DNA from: Flavobacterium bizetiae
Lineage (GTDB): Bacteria; Bacteroidota; Bacteroidia; Flavobacteriales; Flavobacteriaceae
NCBI RefSeq assembly: GCF_902804475.1
Contig: NZ_CADCSU010000058.1
Coordinates: 1 to 46,479 of the forward strand
Direction of reading: 5' to 3'
DNA length: 46,479 bases
The position numbers and the translations under genes were made by a program. Numbering within the stretch: position 1 is the stretch's first letter; every line of letters begins with the position of its first letter. Shown here piece by piece: positions 33,474-40,747 of the stretch. A model generated the notes under the pieces. It searched no databases. It saw only the letters and a list, made by a program, of their open reading frames with translations, and was not told the origin of the DNA.

Positions 33474-34253
33474 ATGAATATCCTCGATAAAATAATATTT
33501 GATAAACAAAGAGAAGTCGTTCTTAAAAAATCGATCATTCCGGTTTCGCAATTGGAAAGTTCAGTATTTTTTGAAAGAGAAACGATTTCTTTGAGCCAAA
33601 AACTAAGAACAAGTTCCACCGGAATTATTGCAGAACATAAACGTCGTTCTCCATCAAAATCAGTCATCAATCATAGTTTTACGGTTGAAGAAGTGGTTAA
33701 AGGTTACGAAAATGCCGGAGCTTGCGGAATTTCAGTTTTAACCGACGGTAAATATTTCGGAGGTTCACTTGACGATTTACTTTTGGCTAGAGCTTCAGTA
33801 AATATTCCGCTTTTGCGAAAAGAATTTATTGTAGATGAATACCAGATTCTTGAAGCCAAAGCACATGGAGCCGATTTGATTTTATTGATCGCAGCGGTTC
33901 TAACTCGCGAAGAAATCAAATCATTATCTGAATTTGCAAAGAAATTAGGCTTAGAAGTTCTATTAGAAGTTCATAATCAGGAAGAATTAGAAAAATCGAT
34001 TATGCCAACTTTAGATATGATTGGCGTAAACAACAGAAACCTGAAAACATTCGAAGTAAGTTTAGATTTCAGTAAACAATTGGCATCGCAAATTCCGGAC
34101 GATTTCGTAAAAGTATCCGAAAGCGGAATTTCATCCATCGAAGCCATTTCAGAACTTAGACCTTACGGTTACAGCGGTTTCTTAATTGGAGAAAACTTCA
34201 TGAAAACCGACAACGCCGGAAAAGCCGCAACAGAATTCATAAGCAAGCTATAA
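33474..34253 (+). CDS. trpC: Indole-3-glycerol-phosphate synthase
   Basis: A 259-residue (beta/alpha)8 barrel enzyme that closes the indole ring. Visible catalytic motifs: IIAEHKRRSPSKS (Glu and Lys near residues 50-56), SVLTDGKYFGGSL, LRKEFIVDEYQILEAKAHGAD, IGVNNRNLKTFEV and VSESGI, all in the family order. It is not fused to TrpF, which is a separate gene 200 bp downstream. Confidence 0.95.
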   Translation: MNILDKIIFDKQREVVLKKSIIPVSQLESSVFFERETISLSQKLRTSSTGIIAEHKRRSPSKSVINHSFTVEEVVKGYENAGACGISVLTDGKYFGGSLDDLLLARASVNIPLLRKEFIVDEYQILEAKAHGADLILLIAAVLTREEIKSLSEFAKKLGLEVLLEVHNQEELEKSIMPTLDMIGVNNRNLKTFEVSLDFSKQLASQIPDDFVKVSESGISSIEAISELRPYGYSGFLIGENFMKTDNAGKAATEFISKL

Positions 34254-34454
34254 TTAAGTTTGCCACGAATTACACAAATTAGCACGAATTGAATTAGCGA
34301 AAATTCGTGAATTGCTTCGCCTGTTCGCTATCGCTCGGGTCGTGGCAAAAACTAAACACAAAGCTTTGCGAACTTTTGCGTTTGTAAACATTACAATAGT
34401 AAAAAAATCTTAGCGCTCTTTGCGATAAAAAACACACAGAAAAAACACAATACA
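34254..34454. repeat. GCCACGAATT repeat with embedded 27-bp segment, trpC-trpF spacer
   Basis: GCCACGAATTACACAAATTAGC (34262) and TCGTGGCAAAA (34340-34350) are the inverted ends. In the right arm, AATTCGTGAAT is interrupted by TGCTTCGCCTGTTCGCTATC... (34313-34339), also found at 11568-11594. No gene. Confidence 0.7.
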
Positions 34455-35087
34455 ATGAAACTCAAAATATGCGGCATGAAATATCCAGAAAACATTCTCG
34501 AAGTAGGAGCGCTCCTACCCGATTATATGGGATTTATTTTCTGGGGCAACTCCGCACGATACTTTAACGGAACCATTCCGGAATTGATCAAAACAATAAA
34601 AAAAGTAGGGGTATTTGTCAATCAAAGTCAGGAAGAAATTCTGGAAAAAGTGGCACAATACAATTTACAAGCCGTTCAATTACATGGCAATGAATCCGTT
34701 GATTTTTTATCAGAACTAAAAAAACAATTGCCTAATAAAATCGAAATCATCAAAGTTTTTTCTGCCGATAATGATTTTGATTTCGAAAGTATAAAACCAT
34801 TCGAATCCGTTTGCGATTATTTTCTTTTTGATACCAAAGGAAAATTACCCGGTGGAAACGGAACCACATTTGACTGGACGATATTAAAAAAATACAAATC
34901 TGATAAACCCTTCTTTTTAAGCGGCGGAATCGGAATGAATGAATTAAAAGCCATCGAAGAAATTTCAAAAACCAATCTTCCTATTTATGCTGTCGATATA
35001 AATAGTAAATTTGAAATCGAACCTGGCTTAAAAAACAAAAATCTATTTAGCAATTTCAAACGCAAATTTGATGTTGCCAACTTTTAA
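34455..35087 (+). CDS. trpF: Phosphoribosylanthranilate isomerase
   Basis: A 210-residue (beta/alpha)8 isomerase. The catalytic Cys is in KICGMKYPENI (residue 5), and the acid Asp probably in LFDTKGKLPGGNGTTFDW. It ends with FFLSGGIGMNEL and AVDINSKFE, the phosphate-binding loops. It converts phosphoribosylanthranilate to the 1-deoxyribulose form. Its stop codon is 12 bp before trpB, the only repeat-free spacer in the operon. Confidence 0.94.
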   Translation: MKLKICGMKYPENILEVGALLPDYMGFIFWGNSARYFNGTIPELIKTIKKVGVFVNQSQEEILEKVAQYNLQAVQLHGNESVDFLSELKKQLPNKIEIIKVFSADNDFDFESIKPFESVCDYFLFDTKGKLPGGNGTTFDWTILKKYKSDKPFFLSGGIGMNELKAIEEISKTNLPIYAVDINSKFEIEPGLKNKNLFSNFKRKFDVANF

Positions 35088-35099
35088 AATTGGAATAAA

Positions 35100-36281
35100 A
35101 TGAATTTTAACGTTAACGAAAAAGGATATTACGGAGAATTTGGCGGAGCTTACATCCCTGAAATGCTCTATCCAAATGTAGAAGAATTACGCCAGAATTA
35201 TTTAAAAATCACCAGCGAACCCGATTTTAAAGCCGAGTTCGATCAGTTATTAAAAGATTACGTTGGACGCCCTAGCCCACTTTATTTTGCCAAGCGTTTA
35301 TCCGAAAAATACAATACAAAAGTCTACCTAAAAAGAGAAGACTTAAACCATACCGGAGCACATAAAGTCAACAATACCATTGGACAAATTTTAGTAGCAA
35401 AACGTTTGGGTAAAAAACGAATCATTGCCGAAACCGGAGCAGGTCAGCATGGTGTTGCAACAGCAACAGTTTGCGCCCTTATGGGAATGGAATGTATCGT
35501 TTATATGGGCGAAATCGACATTGCGCGTCAGGCACCAAACGTGGCTCGTATGAAAATGTTAGGCGCTGAGGTTCGTCCGGCACTTTCAGGTTCAAGAACC
35601 TTAAAAGATGCTACAAACGAAGCGATTCGCGACTGGATCAATAATCCGGTTGACACACATTATATTATCGGATCGGCAATTGGACCACATCCTTATCCGG
35701 ATATGGTGACTCGTTTTCAAAGCGTAATTTCGGAAGAAATCAAATGGCAGTTAAAAGAAAAAGAAGGACGTGAAAATCCTGATTATGTTGTCGCTTGTAT
35801 CGGTGGCGGAAGTAATGCTGCCGGAACGTATTACCACTTTTTGCACGAGCCAGAAGTTGGTATTATTGCTGTAGAAGCAGCCGGAAAAGGTGTTGATAGC
35901 GGTCATAGTGCAGCAACAAGTAAATTAGGTAAAGTTGGTGTTATTCATGGTTGTAAAACCCTTTTAATGCAAACTCCAGACGGGCAAATTACGGAGCCAT
36001 ATTCTATTTCGGCAGGTTTAGATTATCCTGGCGTTGGACCAATGCACGCGCATTTGGCACAAACGGGTCGTGGCGAATTTTTCTCTGTGACAGATGATGA
36101 TGCGATGAATGCAGGATTACAGTTGACCAAACTAGAAGGAATTATTCCGGCGATCGAAAGCGCACATGCTTTTGCGGTTTTAGATCAAAAGAAATTTAAA
36201 CCTACAGATATTGTGGTGATTAGTCTTTCTGGCCGTGGTGATAAAGATTTAGACAATTATATCGATTATTTTAAATTATAA
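35100..36281 (+). CDS. trpB: Tryptophan synthase beta chain
   Basis: A 393-residue PLP enzyme that joins indole with serine. The cofactor lysine sits in NHTGAHKVNNTIGQ (near residue 87), the substrate Glu in AETGAGQHGVATATV, and the phosphate-binding loop is CIGGGSNAAGTYYHF. The N-terminal GEFGGAYIPEMLYPNVEEL is characteristic. It forms the alpha2beta2 complex with TrpA, whose gene follows after one unrelated ORF. Confidence 0.96.
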   Translation: MNFNVNEKGYYGEFGGAYIPEMLYPNVEELRQNYLKITSEPDFKAEFDQLLKDYVGRPSPLYFAKRLSEKYNTKVYLKREDLNHTGAHKVNNTIGQILVAKRLGKKRIIAETGAGQHGVATATVCALMGMECIVYMGEIDIARQAPNVARMKMLGAEVRPALSGSRTLKDATNEAIRDWINNPVDTHYIIGSAIGPHPYPDMVTRFQSVISEEIKWQLKEKEGRENPDYVVACIGGGSNAAGTYYHFLHEPEVGIIAVEAAGKGVDSGHSAATSKLGKVGVIHGCKTLLMQTPDGQITEPYSISAGLDYPGVGPMHAHLAQTGRGEFFSVTDDDAMNAGLQLTKLEGIIPAIESAHAFAVLDQKKFKPTDIVVISLSGRGDKDLDNYIDYFKL

Positions 36282-36296
36282 TAAAAATCGTAATTT

Positions 36297-36403
36297 GGGC
36301 GTTCCCTCCGGTCGGGCTTTCGGCTAAATTCCCGATTAACAAAAACTACGGCTAAAAAGCCTTGTTTTTCTAAATCGGGAGATACCGCCTCTATCCCTAA
36401 CGC
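36297..36403. repeat. 107-bp dispersed structured repeat, copy 2 (trpB downstream)
   Basis: Same start, end and length as the copy at 11162-11268. Here the outer stem CCCGATT/AATCGGG is intact, whereas in copy 1 one side reads CCAGATT. Internal GGCTAAAAAGCC hairpin is unchanged. Confidence 0.85.
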
Positions 36404-36432
36404 AAAAAACAATAACGAGAAAAATAATAATT

Positions 36433-36753
36433 ATGGAAAAGTTATTTTCATACGGAACATTGAGATCGAAACAAATTCAAATGCAGCTTTTTAGTAAAAT
36501 CCTAACCGGAAGTCCTGATCAGCTTCTTGGTCATAAACTAAAAAGTCTCCAAATAGAAGAAGAATTTGGAATGGCAGATTATGTTGTAGCCGTACCAACT
36601 GTAGATTCTTCAGATCCTATACACGGTATTGCATATAATATTTCAGCTTCAGATTTAGCCAAAGTAGATATATTCGAATCGAATGCTTACAAAAGAGTTC
36701 AGGTCGAGTTGAAATCTGGAGCAGTAGCCTGGGTTTATATCGAAAATAAATAA
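36433..36753 (+). CDS. Gamma-glutamylcyclotransferase-like (AIG2) protein
   Basis: A 106-residue protein with the AIG2/GGCT opening LFSYGTLRSKQIQ (the YGTL turn that binds substrate), a variable middle and a final SDLAKVDIFESNAYKRVQVEL with the conserved acidic residue. Related enzymes act on gamma-glutamyl peptides or amines. It is shorter than most (about 120-150). It is in the trp operon between trpB and trpA without a visible biochemical link. Confidence 0.85.
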   Translation: MEKLFSYGTLRSKQIQMQLFSKILTGSPDQLLGHKLKSLQIEEEFGMADYVVAVPTVDSSDPIHGIAYNISASDLAKVDIFESNAYKRVQVELKSGAVAWVYIENK

Positions 36754-36769
36754 AAATCGAAATGATGAC

Positions 36770-36955
36770 TGGATAGGTAAGATTATAAAAATATAATACC
36801 AAAGATTAAAAAAATTTCCACTGATTATTTGTTTCACGCAGATTCTGCAGATTTAAAAAAATCTGTTTTAATCTGTAAAATCTGTGGCAAAAAACAAAAC
36901 TCAAAAAAACACCTACAAGGTTTTAAAAACCTTGCAGAAGTAAATAAAAAGACAT
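36770..36955. repeat. Dispersed repeats in the AIG2-trpA spacer
   Basis: Holds a GATTCTGCAGATTTAAAAAAATCTG inverted stretch, AATCTGTGGC (36884-36893), and the hairpin CTACAAGGTTTTAAAAACCTTGCAG (about 36913-36937). No gene. Confidence 0.6.
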
Positions 36956-36959
36956 TAAA

Positions 36960-37721
36960 ATGAACAGAATAACTCAAAAATTACAAGAAGATAAAAAGAT
37001 ACTTTCTATTTATTTTTCAGCGGGATATCCTAATTTAAATGATACCGTTCAGATCATTCAGGACTTAGAAAAAAATGGCGTTGATTTAATCGAAATTGGT
37101 TTGCCTTTTAGTGATCCTTTGGCCGATGGACCAACGATTCAGGCGAGTTCTACACAGGCGCTTCATAACGGAATGACAACTCAAATACTTTTCGATCAAC
37201 TGAAGAACATCCGCGAAAGCGTAAAAATTCCGTTGATTATTATGGGATATTTTAACCCCATGTTGCAATACGGAGTTGAAGCTTTTTGTGCAAAATGTGC
37301 CGAAATTGGTATCGACGGTTTAATCATCCCCGATCTTCCGGTTGATGTTTATGCAGACGAATACAAAGCAATCTTCGAAAAATACGGTTTAATAAATGTA
37401 TTCCTGATTACGCCACAAACTTCTGATGAACGTATTCGTTTTATCGACAGCGTTTCAAACGGATTCATTTATATGGTAAGTTCTGCAAGCGTTACAGGAT
37501 CTCAATCTGGATTTGGAAATGTTCAGGAAGATTATTTCGAAAGAATTGCAAACATGAATCTTAAAAATCCACAAATTATAGGTTTCGGAATTTCGAACAA
37601 AGAAACTTTTACTCAAGCAACAAAGTTTGCCAAAGGTGCCATTATTGGTAGTGCTTTTATCAAACATTTAAGTGAAAATGGTTCTGGTAAAATTGCGGAA
37701 TTTGTTGGTGAGATTCGATAA
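36960..37721 (+). CDS. trpA: Tryptophan synthase alpha chain
   Basis: A 253-residue barrel enzyme that splits indole-3-glycerol phosphate and channels indole to TrpB. Catalytic Glu in LIEIGLPFSDPLADGPTIQ and Asp in GIDGLIIPDLPVD are present, together with the phosphate-binding VSSASVTGSQ and GFGISNKE. Last gene of the trp operon. The terminator follows about 220 bp downstream, after an intervening repeat. Confidence 0.95.
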   Translation: MNRITQKLQEDKKILSIYFSAGYPNLNDTVQIIQDLEKNGVDLIEIGLPFSDPLADGPTIQASSTQALHNGMTTQILFDQLKNIRESVKIPLIIMGYFNPMLQYGVEAFCAKCAEIGIDGLIIPDLPVDVYADEYKAIFEKYGLINVFLITPQTSDERIRFIDSVSNGFIYMVSSASVTGSQSGFGNVQEDYFERIANMNLKNPQIIGFGISNKETFTQATKFAKGAIIGSAFIKHLSENGSGKIAEFVGEIR

Positions 37722-37796
37722 TTTTATATTTAACTTGAAAACAAGTTACAATTTATCATTTCGATAAAGGAGACGAAAATATTGTTATGAAAATGA

Positions 37797-37900
37797 TTAC
37801 CCTAGCCCCGATAGAAGTGGAAATCCTTTTGTGGCGTCCCGATAGCTATCGGGAGCCACAAAAGATTGGAACGAATAGCGGGATTAGCTCCTGAAAAAAG
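37797..37900. repeat. Structured dispersed element with CCCGATAGCTATCGGG core
   Basis: Inverted pair: outer CTAGCCCCGATAGAAG...GAATAGCGGGATTAGCTCC and inner TTTTGTGGC(GT)CCCGATAGCTATCGGG(A)GCCACAAAA around the 16-bp palindrome 37838-37853. It looks like the frequent Flavobacteria intergenic element, possibly a structured RNA. The same 16-mer core occurs at 44564-44579. Confidence 0.75.
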
Positions 37901-37944
37901 ATTTTATAATAGAAATCGAAATGACAAAATTACGTTAATAGCAA

Positions 37945-37987
37945 AGCTGAAATAATATTACAATTGATATTATTTCGGCTTTTTTTG
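37945..37987 (+). terminator. Terminator of the trp operon
   Basis: 14-bp arms AGCTGAAATAATAT (37945-37958) and ATATTATTTCGGCT (37967-37980), with G-U pairs, then seven T residues. Confidence 0.8.
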
Positions 37988-38075
37988 GAGATAATAATAT
38001 CGAATTTAACTTCTGTTCTAAAAACAAAAAGTTAAAAATAAACCGGAAGTATTAGCCAATTCATAACATTTGCAA

Positions 38076-38091
38076 TAATTTTGTACATTTG
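38076..38091 (+). promoter_or_regulatory. -7 boxes of the toxin-antitoxin pair
   Basis: Two overlapping-class boxes back to back, TAATTTTG (38076-38083) and TACATTTG (38084-38091), 17-25 bp before the antitoxin ATG. Either could be the functional one. Confidence 0.5.
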
Positions 38092-38107
38092 AATAAAATC
38101 AATTATC

Positions 38108-38350
38108 ATGGATTTAGAAGCTCGTAAAATATCTTTCGTTCAAGAATTTCTAAGACTTCAAAGTGAAGAAATAGTTATTGGTCTTGAAAACTTACTTCAT
38201 AAACAAAAAGTGGAACTTTTAGATCAGGAAATGAAATCAATGAATATTGAACAATTTAATAAAGAAATTGATCAGTCATTAGATGATGCTAAAAATGCGC
38301 GAATTGTATCTGCAAAAGATTTAAAATCAAAAATTCAAAAATGGGGTTAA
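38108..38350 (+). CDS. Antitoxin of a RelE/ParE-type pair
   Basis: An 80-residue protein. Mostly helical (EARKISFVQEFLRLQSEEIVIGLENLLH) with an acidic C-terminal half (NKEIDQSLDDAKNARIVSAKDLKSKIQKW), as in small Bacteroidota antitoxins that wrap around RelE/ParE toxins. No DNA-binding fold can be named. It overlaps the toxin gene by 10 bp (stop at 38350, toxin start at 38341), the usual arrangement for a TA operon. Since the toxin is broken, it may now be dispensable. Confidence 0.78.
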   Translation: MDLEARKISFVQEFLRLQSEEIVIGLENLLHKQKVELLDQEMKSMNIEQFNKEIDQSLDDAKNARIVSAKDLKSKIQKWG

Positions 38351-38658
38351 CTGTTTATTGGACTCAATTTGCAGAAAACAAACTTGAAGATATTTTTGAA
38401 TATTACAAATTTAAAGCTGGAATTAGAGTTGCTCAAACTTTAGTAAACGGAATAATTGATATTTCACTTTCCTTAGAATTTAACGCTTATGGCGGCCAAA
38501 AAGAAGAACTTTTATCTGAAAGAAAACAGGATTTCAGATATTTAGTTTTTAAAAATTATAAAATTATTTATTGGATCGATGAATTCAAATAAATAGTTTT
38601 TATCTCTAATGTCTTTGATACCAGACAAAATCCTCAAAAACTTTCGTTAGGAAAATAA
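38341..38658 (+). pseudogene. RelE/ParE toxin interrupted by an in-frame stop
   Basis: The first 83 codons give a ParE/RelE-like protein (YWTQFAENKLEDIFEYY, DFRYLVFKNYKIIYWID). The TAA at 38590-38592 ends it, but the same frame continues beyond it without a shift: IVFISNVFDTRQNPQKLSLGK up to a second TAA at 38656-38658. VFDTRQNPxKL is the normal end of such toxins, so a single nonsense change (for example AAA to TAA) has cut off the final strand. The truncated form may be inactive, or readthrough could restore it. Confidence 0.85.
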
Positions 38659-38737
38659 GTATTTCCCCTTTAATATTTTGATAAAAAAAGGATAAAATCA
38701 CTACATGGTTTTCTGTTAATATTATGTTAAAATAAAA

Positions 38738-38775
38738 TTAAACGACTGTTTAATTTAAACGCTTGTTTAATTTTG
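38738..38775 (+). promoter_or_regulatory. Two TetR operators overlapping the efflux promoter
   Basis: TTAAACGACTGTTTAA (38738-38753) and TTAAACGCTTGTTTAA (38755-38770) are 16-bp near-palindromes with TTAAAC/GTTTAA arms, centres 17 bp apart. The second overlaps the -7 box TAATTTTG (38768-38775). Typical for autorepression by the TetR protein that follows. Confidence 0.75.
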
Positions 38776-38796
38776 TACCCGATTAGAAACAATACC

Positions 38797-39426
38797 ATGT
38801 CAAACTTCGAATTAAACGATAAAAAAATTCAAATTCTTGAGGTTGCTGAAAAGCTATTCTCTGAAAAAGGATTCGAAGGAACTTCTATACGAGATATCTC
38901 AAAACATGCAAAAATTAACATTGCCATGGTTTCGTATTATTTTGGTTCTAAAGAAAGACTTCTCGAGGCTTTAATTCTTTATAAAACCTCTGATTTAAAA
39001 CTACAACTCGAAAATTTATTGCAAGAAAATCTCGAACCTGTCGAAAAAGTCAATAAATTAATCGAAATTTACGTTAACAGAATCTGCCTTAACAAAGGGA
39101 TTTACAGAGTATTGCATTTTGAACTTAATGCTAAAAAGAGAGAAAAAAGCATGATCGCTTTTACGGAACTAAAAAAAGGAAATCTAAAATCTCTGGAGAG
39201 TATTATTACTCAGGGTCAGGAAAAAGGTGTTTTTAGAAAGGATATTATTATTCCTCTTATTACGCCTACGATTATTGGAACCTTTTTTCACTTTCACATG
39301 AATCGGTCTTTCTTCGAAGAATTATTGGATTTAAAAACAGAAGAAATGTTTAACAATTACATTAAAACCAGTCTTACAAAGCACATTCAACAAACTATAA
39401 AAGCGCTACTTGTTTATGAAAATTAG
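38797..39426 (+). CDS. TetR family repressor of the efflux operon
   Basis: A 209-residue TetR protein. The N-terminal HTH is complete: KIQILEVAEKLFSEKGFEGTSIRDISKHAKINIAMVSYYFGSKERLLEALI. The C-terminal ~150 residues are the helical ligand-binding part, without a recognisable ligand. I use the ATG at 38797; the longer frame starts with a TTG that is part of the -7 box. Its 3' end overlaps the TolC-like gene by 11 bp, so it heads a four-gene operon. Confidence 0.9.
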   Translation: MSNFELNDKKIQILEVAEKLFSEKGFEGTSIRDISKHAKINIAMVSYYFGSKERLLEALILYKTSDLKLQLENLLQENLEPVEKVNKLIEIYVNRICLNKGIYRVLHFELNAKKREKSMIAFTELKKGNLKSLESIITQGQEKGVFRKDIIIPLITPTIIGTFFHFHMNRSFFEELLDLKTEEMFNNYIKTSLTKHIQQTIKALLVYEN

Positions 39427-40735
39427 TCAATTAATGCTCTTTGGAGTTTTCTTTATCGGAATATCTTCAGTAGAAGCACAAGAAAAAACAAGTTTAACCT
39501 TAGACGAAGCCGTTAAATTGGCCTGGGAAAAAAGTAACGAAGTTACGCTTGCCAGCACTAAGGTAAACACAAAAAAGTACGAATTACAAGAGGTTAAAAA
39601 CAATCAACTTCCGGATATTAAAGTTTCCGGGCAATACCAGCGTCTTACAAAAGCGTCGATTGATATGCCTAATCAGGGCGAAGGTGCATCTTTAGCGTCT
39701 CCTGACAGAGCAATGCTTGGAATGGCAAATTTAAGCCTTCCTCTTTTTGCAGGATTTAAAATTCAAAATAGCATTAATGCATATGATAACTTATATGAAG
39801 CTGAAAATGCAAATGCTGCTAAAACAAAAGAAGATGTTGCTTTAAGAGTTATTACTTATTATACTGCTCTGTATAAGGCTCAAAAAACTTTGGATGTTTT
39901 AAACGAAAATCAAAAAAGCGCTAAACAACGTGTTACTGATTTTATTGAATTAGAGAAAAACGGAATCATCCCAAGAAATGATTTATTGAAGTCTCAATTA
40001 CTAGTTTCAAAAACGCAATTATCTATTGATGAAGCTACTAACAACCTTAATAACATCAACTTTTATCTGACTACTTTACTTAAGTTAGATCCGAGCACAA
40101 AACTTCAGGTTAATGAAGCTGATTTCTTTAATTTAAAAACCAGCAATGCGCCAACATCTGATGCTGTAGCATTACAAAACAGAAAAGATTTAGAAGCAAT
40201 TCGTTTTCAACAAAAAGCTTCTGAAGCAAATATTAAAGTTGCAAGAGCAGCATATTACCCTACGTTAGCATTACTTGGTGGCTATACTGCATTAGACCTT
40301 AAAGATATTATTACGGTAAAATATGCCATGAACTTTGGTTTGGGTTTAACGTATGATATCTCTGGAATTTACAAAAATAGTGCTCACGTAAGAGAAGCTG
40401 AAAGCAGAGCGCTTGAAGTTAAAAATACAGAAGCGGTAATGACAGATCGTATTAAAGTTGAAGTTCAAAAATCTATTGAAGATTATGACCTGGCTATTAA
40501 TCAAAGTGTGGTTTATGACGAAGCGCTTCAACAAGCATCTGAAAATTACAGACTTGTAAAAGACAAGTTCGACAATGGTTTAGCTGATACCAATGATTTG
40601 GTTGAGGCCGATGTTGAGCAATTAAGCGCTAAAATTAATACTGCTGTGTCTAAAGCAACTATTATTCAAAAATATTACGAATTACTTTCAGTATCAGGAC
40701 AATTATCACAATCATTCAATCTTTCTAAAATATAA
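39416..40735 (+). CDS. TolC-like outer membrane efflux protein
   Basis: A 439-residue OEP-family protein. A signal peptide ends in SSVEAQ, then TSLTLDEAVKLAWEKS (the usual first helix), two long coiled-coil repeats and two beta segments (IDMPNQGEG.., FGLGLTYDISG). It would form the trimeric outer-membrane channel. ATG 39416 is chosen over the TTG at 39410; it begins within the tetR 3' end, so translation may be coupled. Partners are the EmrA- and EmrB-like genes directly downstream. Confidence 0.88.
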   Translation: MKISQLMLFGVFFIGISSVEAQEKTSLTLDEAVKLAWEKSNEVTLASTKVNTKKYELQEVKNNQLPDIKVSGQYQRLTKASIDMPNQGEGASLASPDRAMLGMANLSLPLFAGFKIQNSINAYDNLYEAENANAAKTKEDVALRVITYYTALYKAQKTLDVLNENQKSAKQRVTDFIELEKNGIIPRNDLLKSQLLVSKTQLSIDEATNNLNNINFYLTTLLKLDPSTKLQVNEADFFNLKTSNAPTSDAVALQNRKDLEAIRFQQKASEANIKVARAAYYPTLALLGGYTALDLKDIITVKYAMNFGLGLTYDISGIYKNSAHVREAESRALEVKNTEAVMTDRIKVEVQKSIEDYDLAINQSVVYDEALQQASENYRLVKDKFDNGLADTNDLVEADVEQLSAKINTAVSKATIIQKYYELLSVSGQLSQSFNLSKI

Positions 40736-40747
40736 TCGATAGCTCTC

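Noticed and set aside
36617..36837. Two minus-strand open frames across the AIG2 3' end
   Set aside because: Overlap a clear gene and a repeat-rich spacer; no start context or family.
38773..38796. Longer form of the TetR protein
   Set aside because: Again starts at a TTG inside the -7 box (TAATTTTG) and overlaps an operator.
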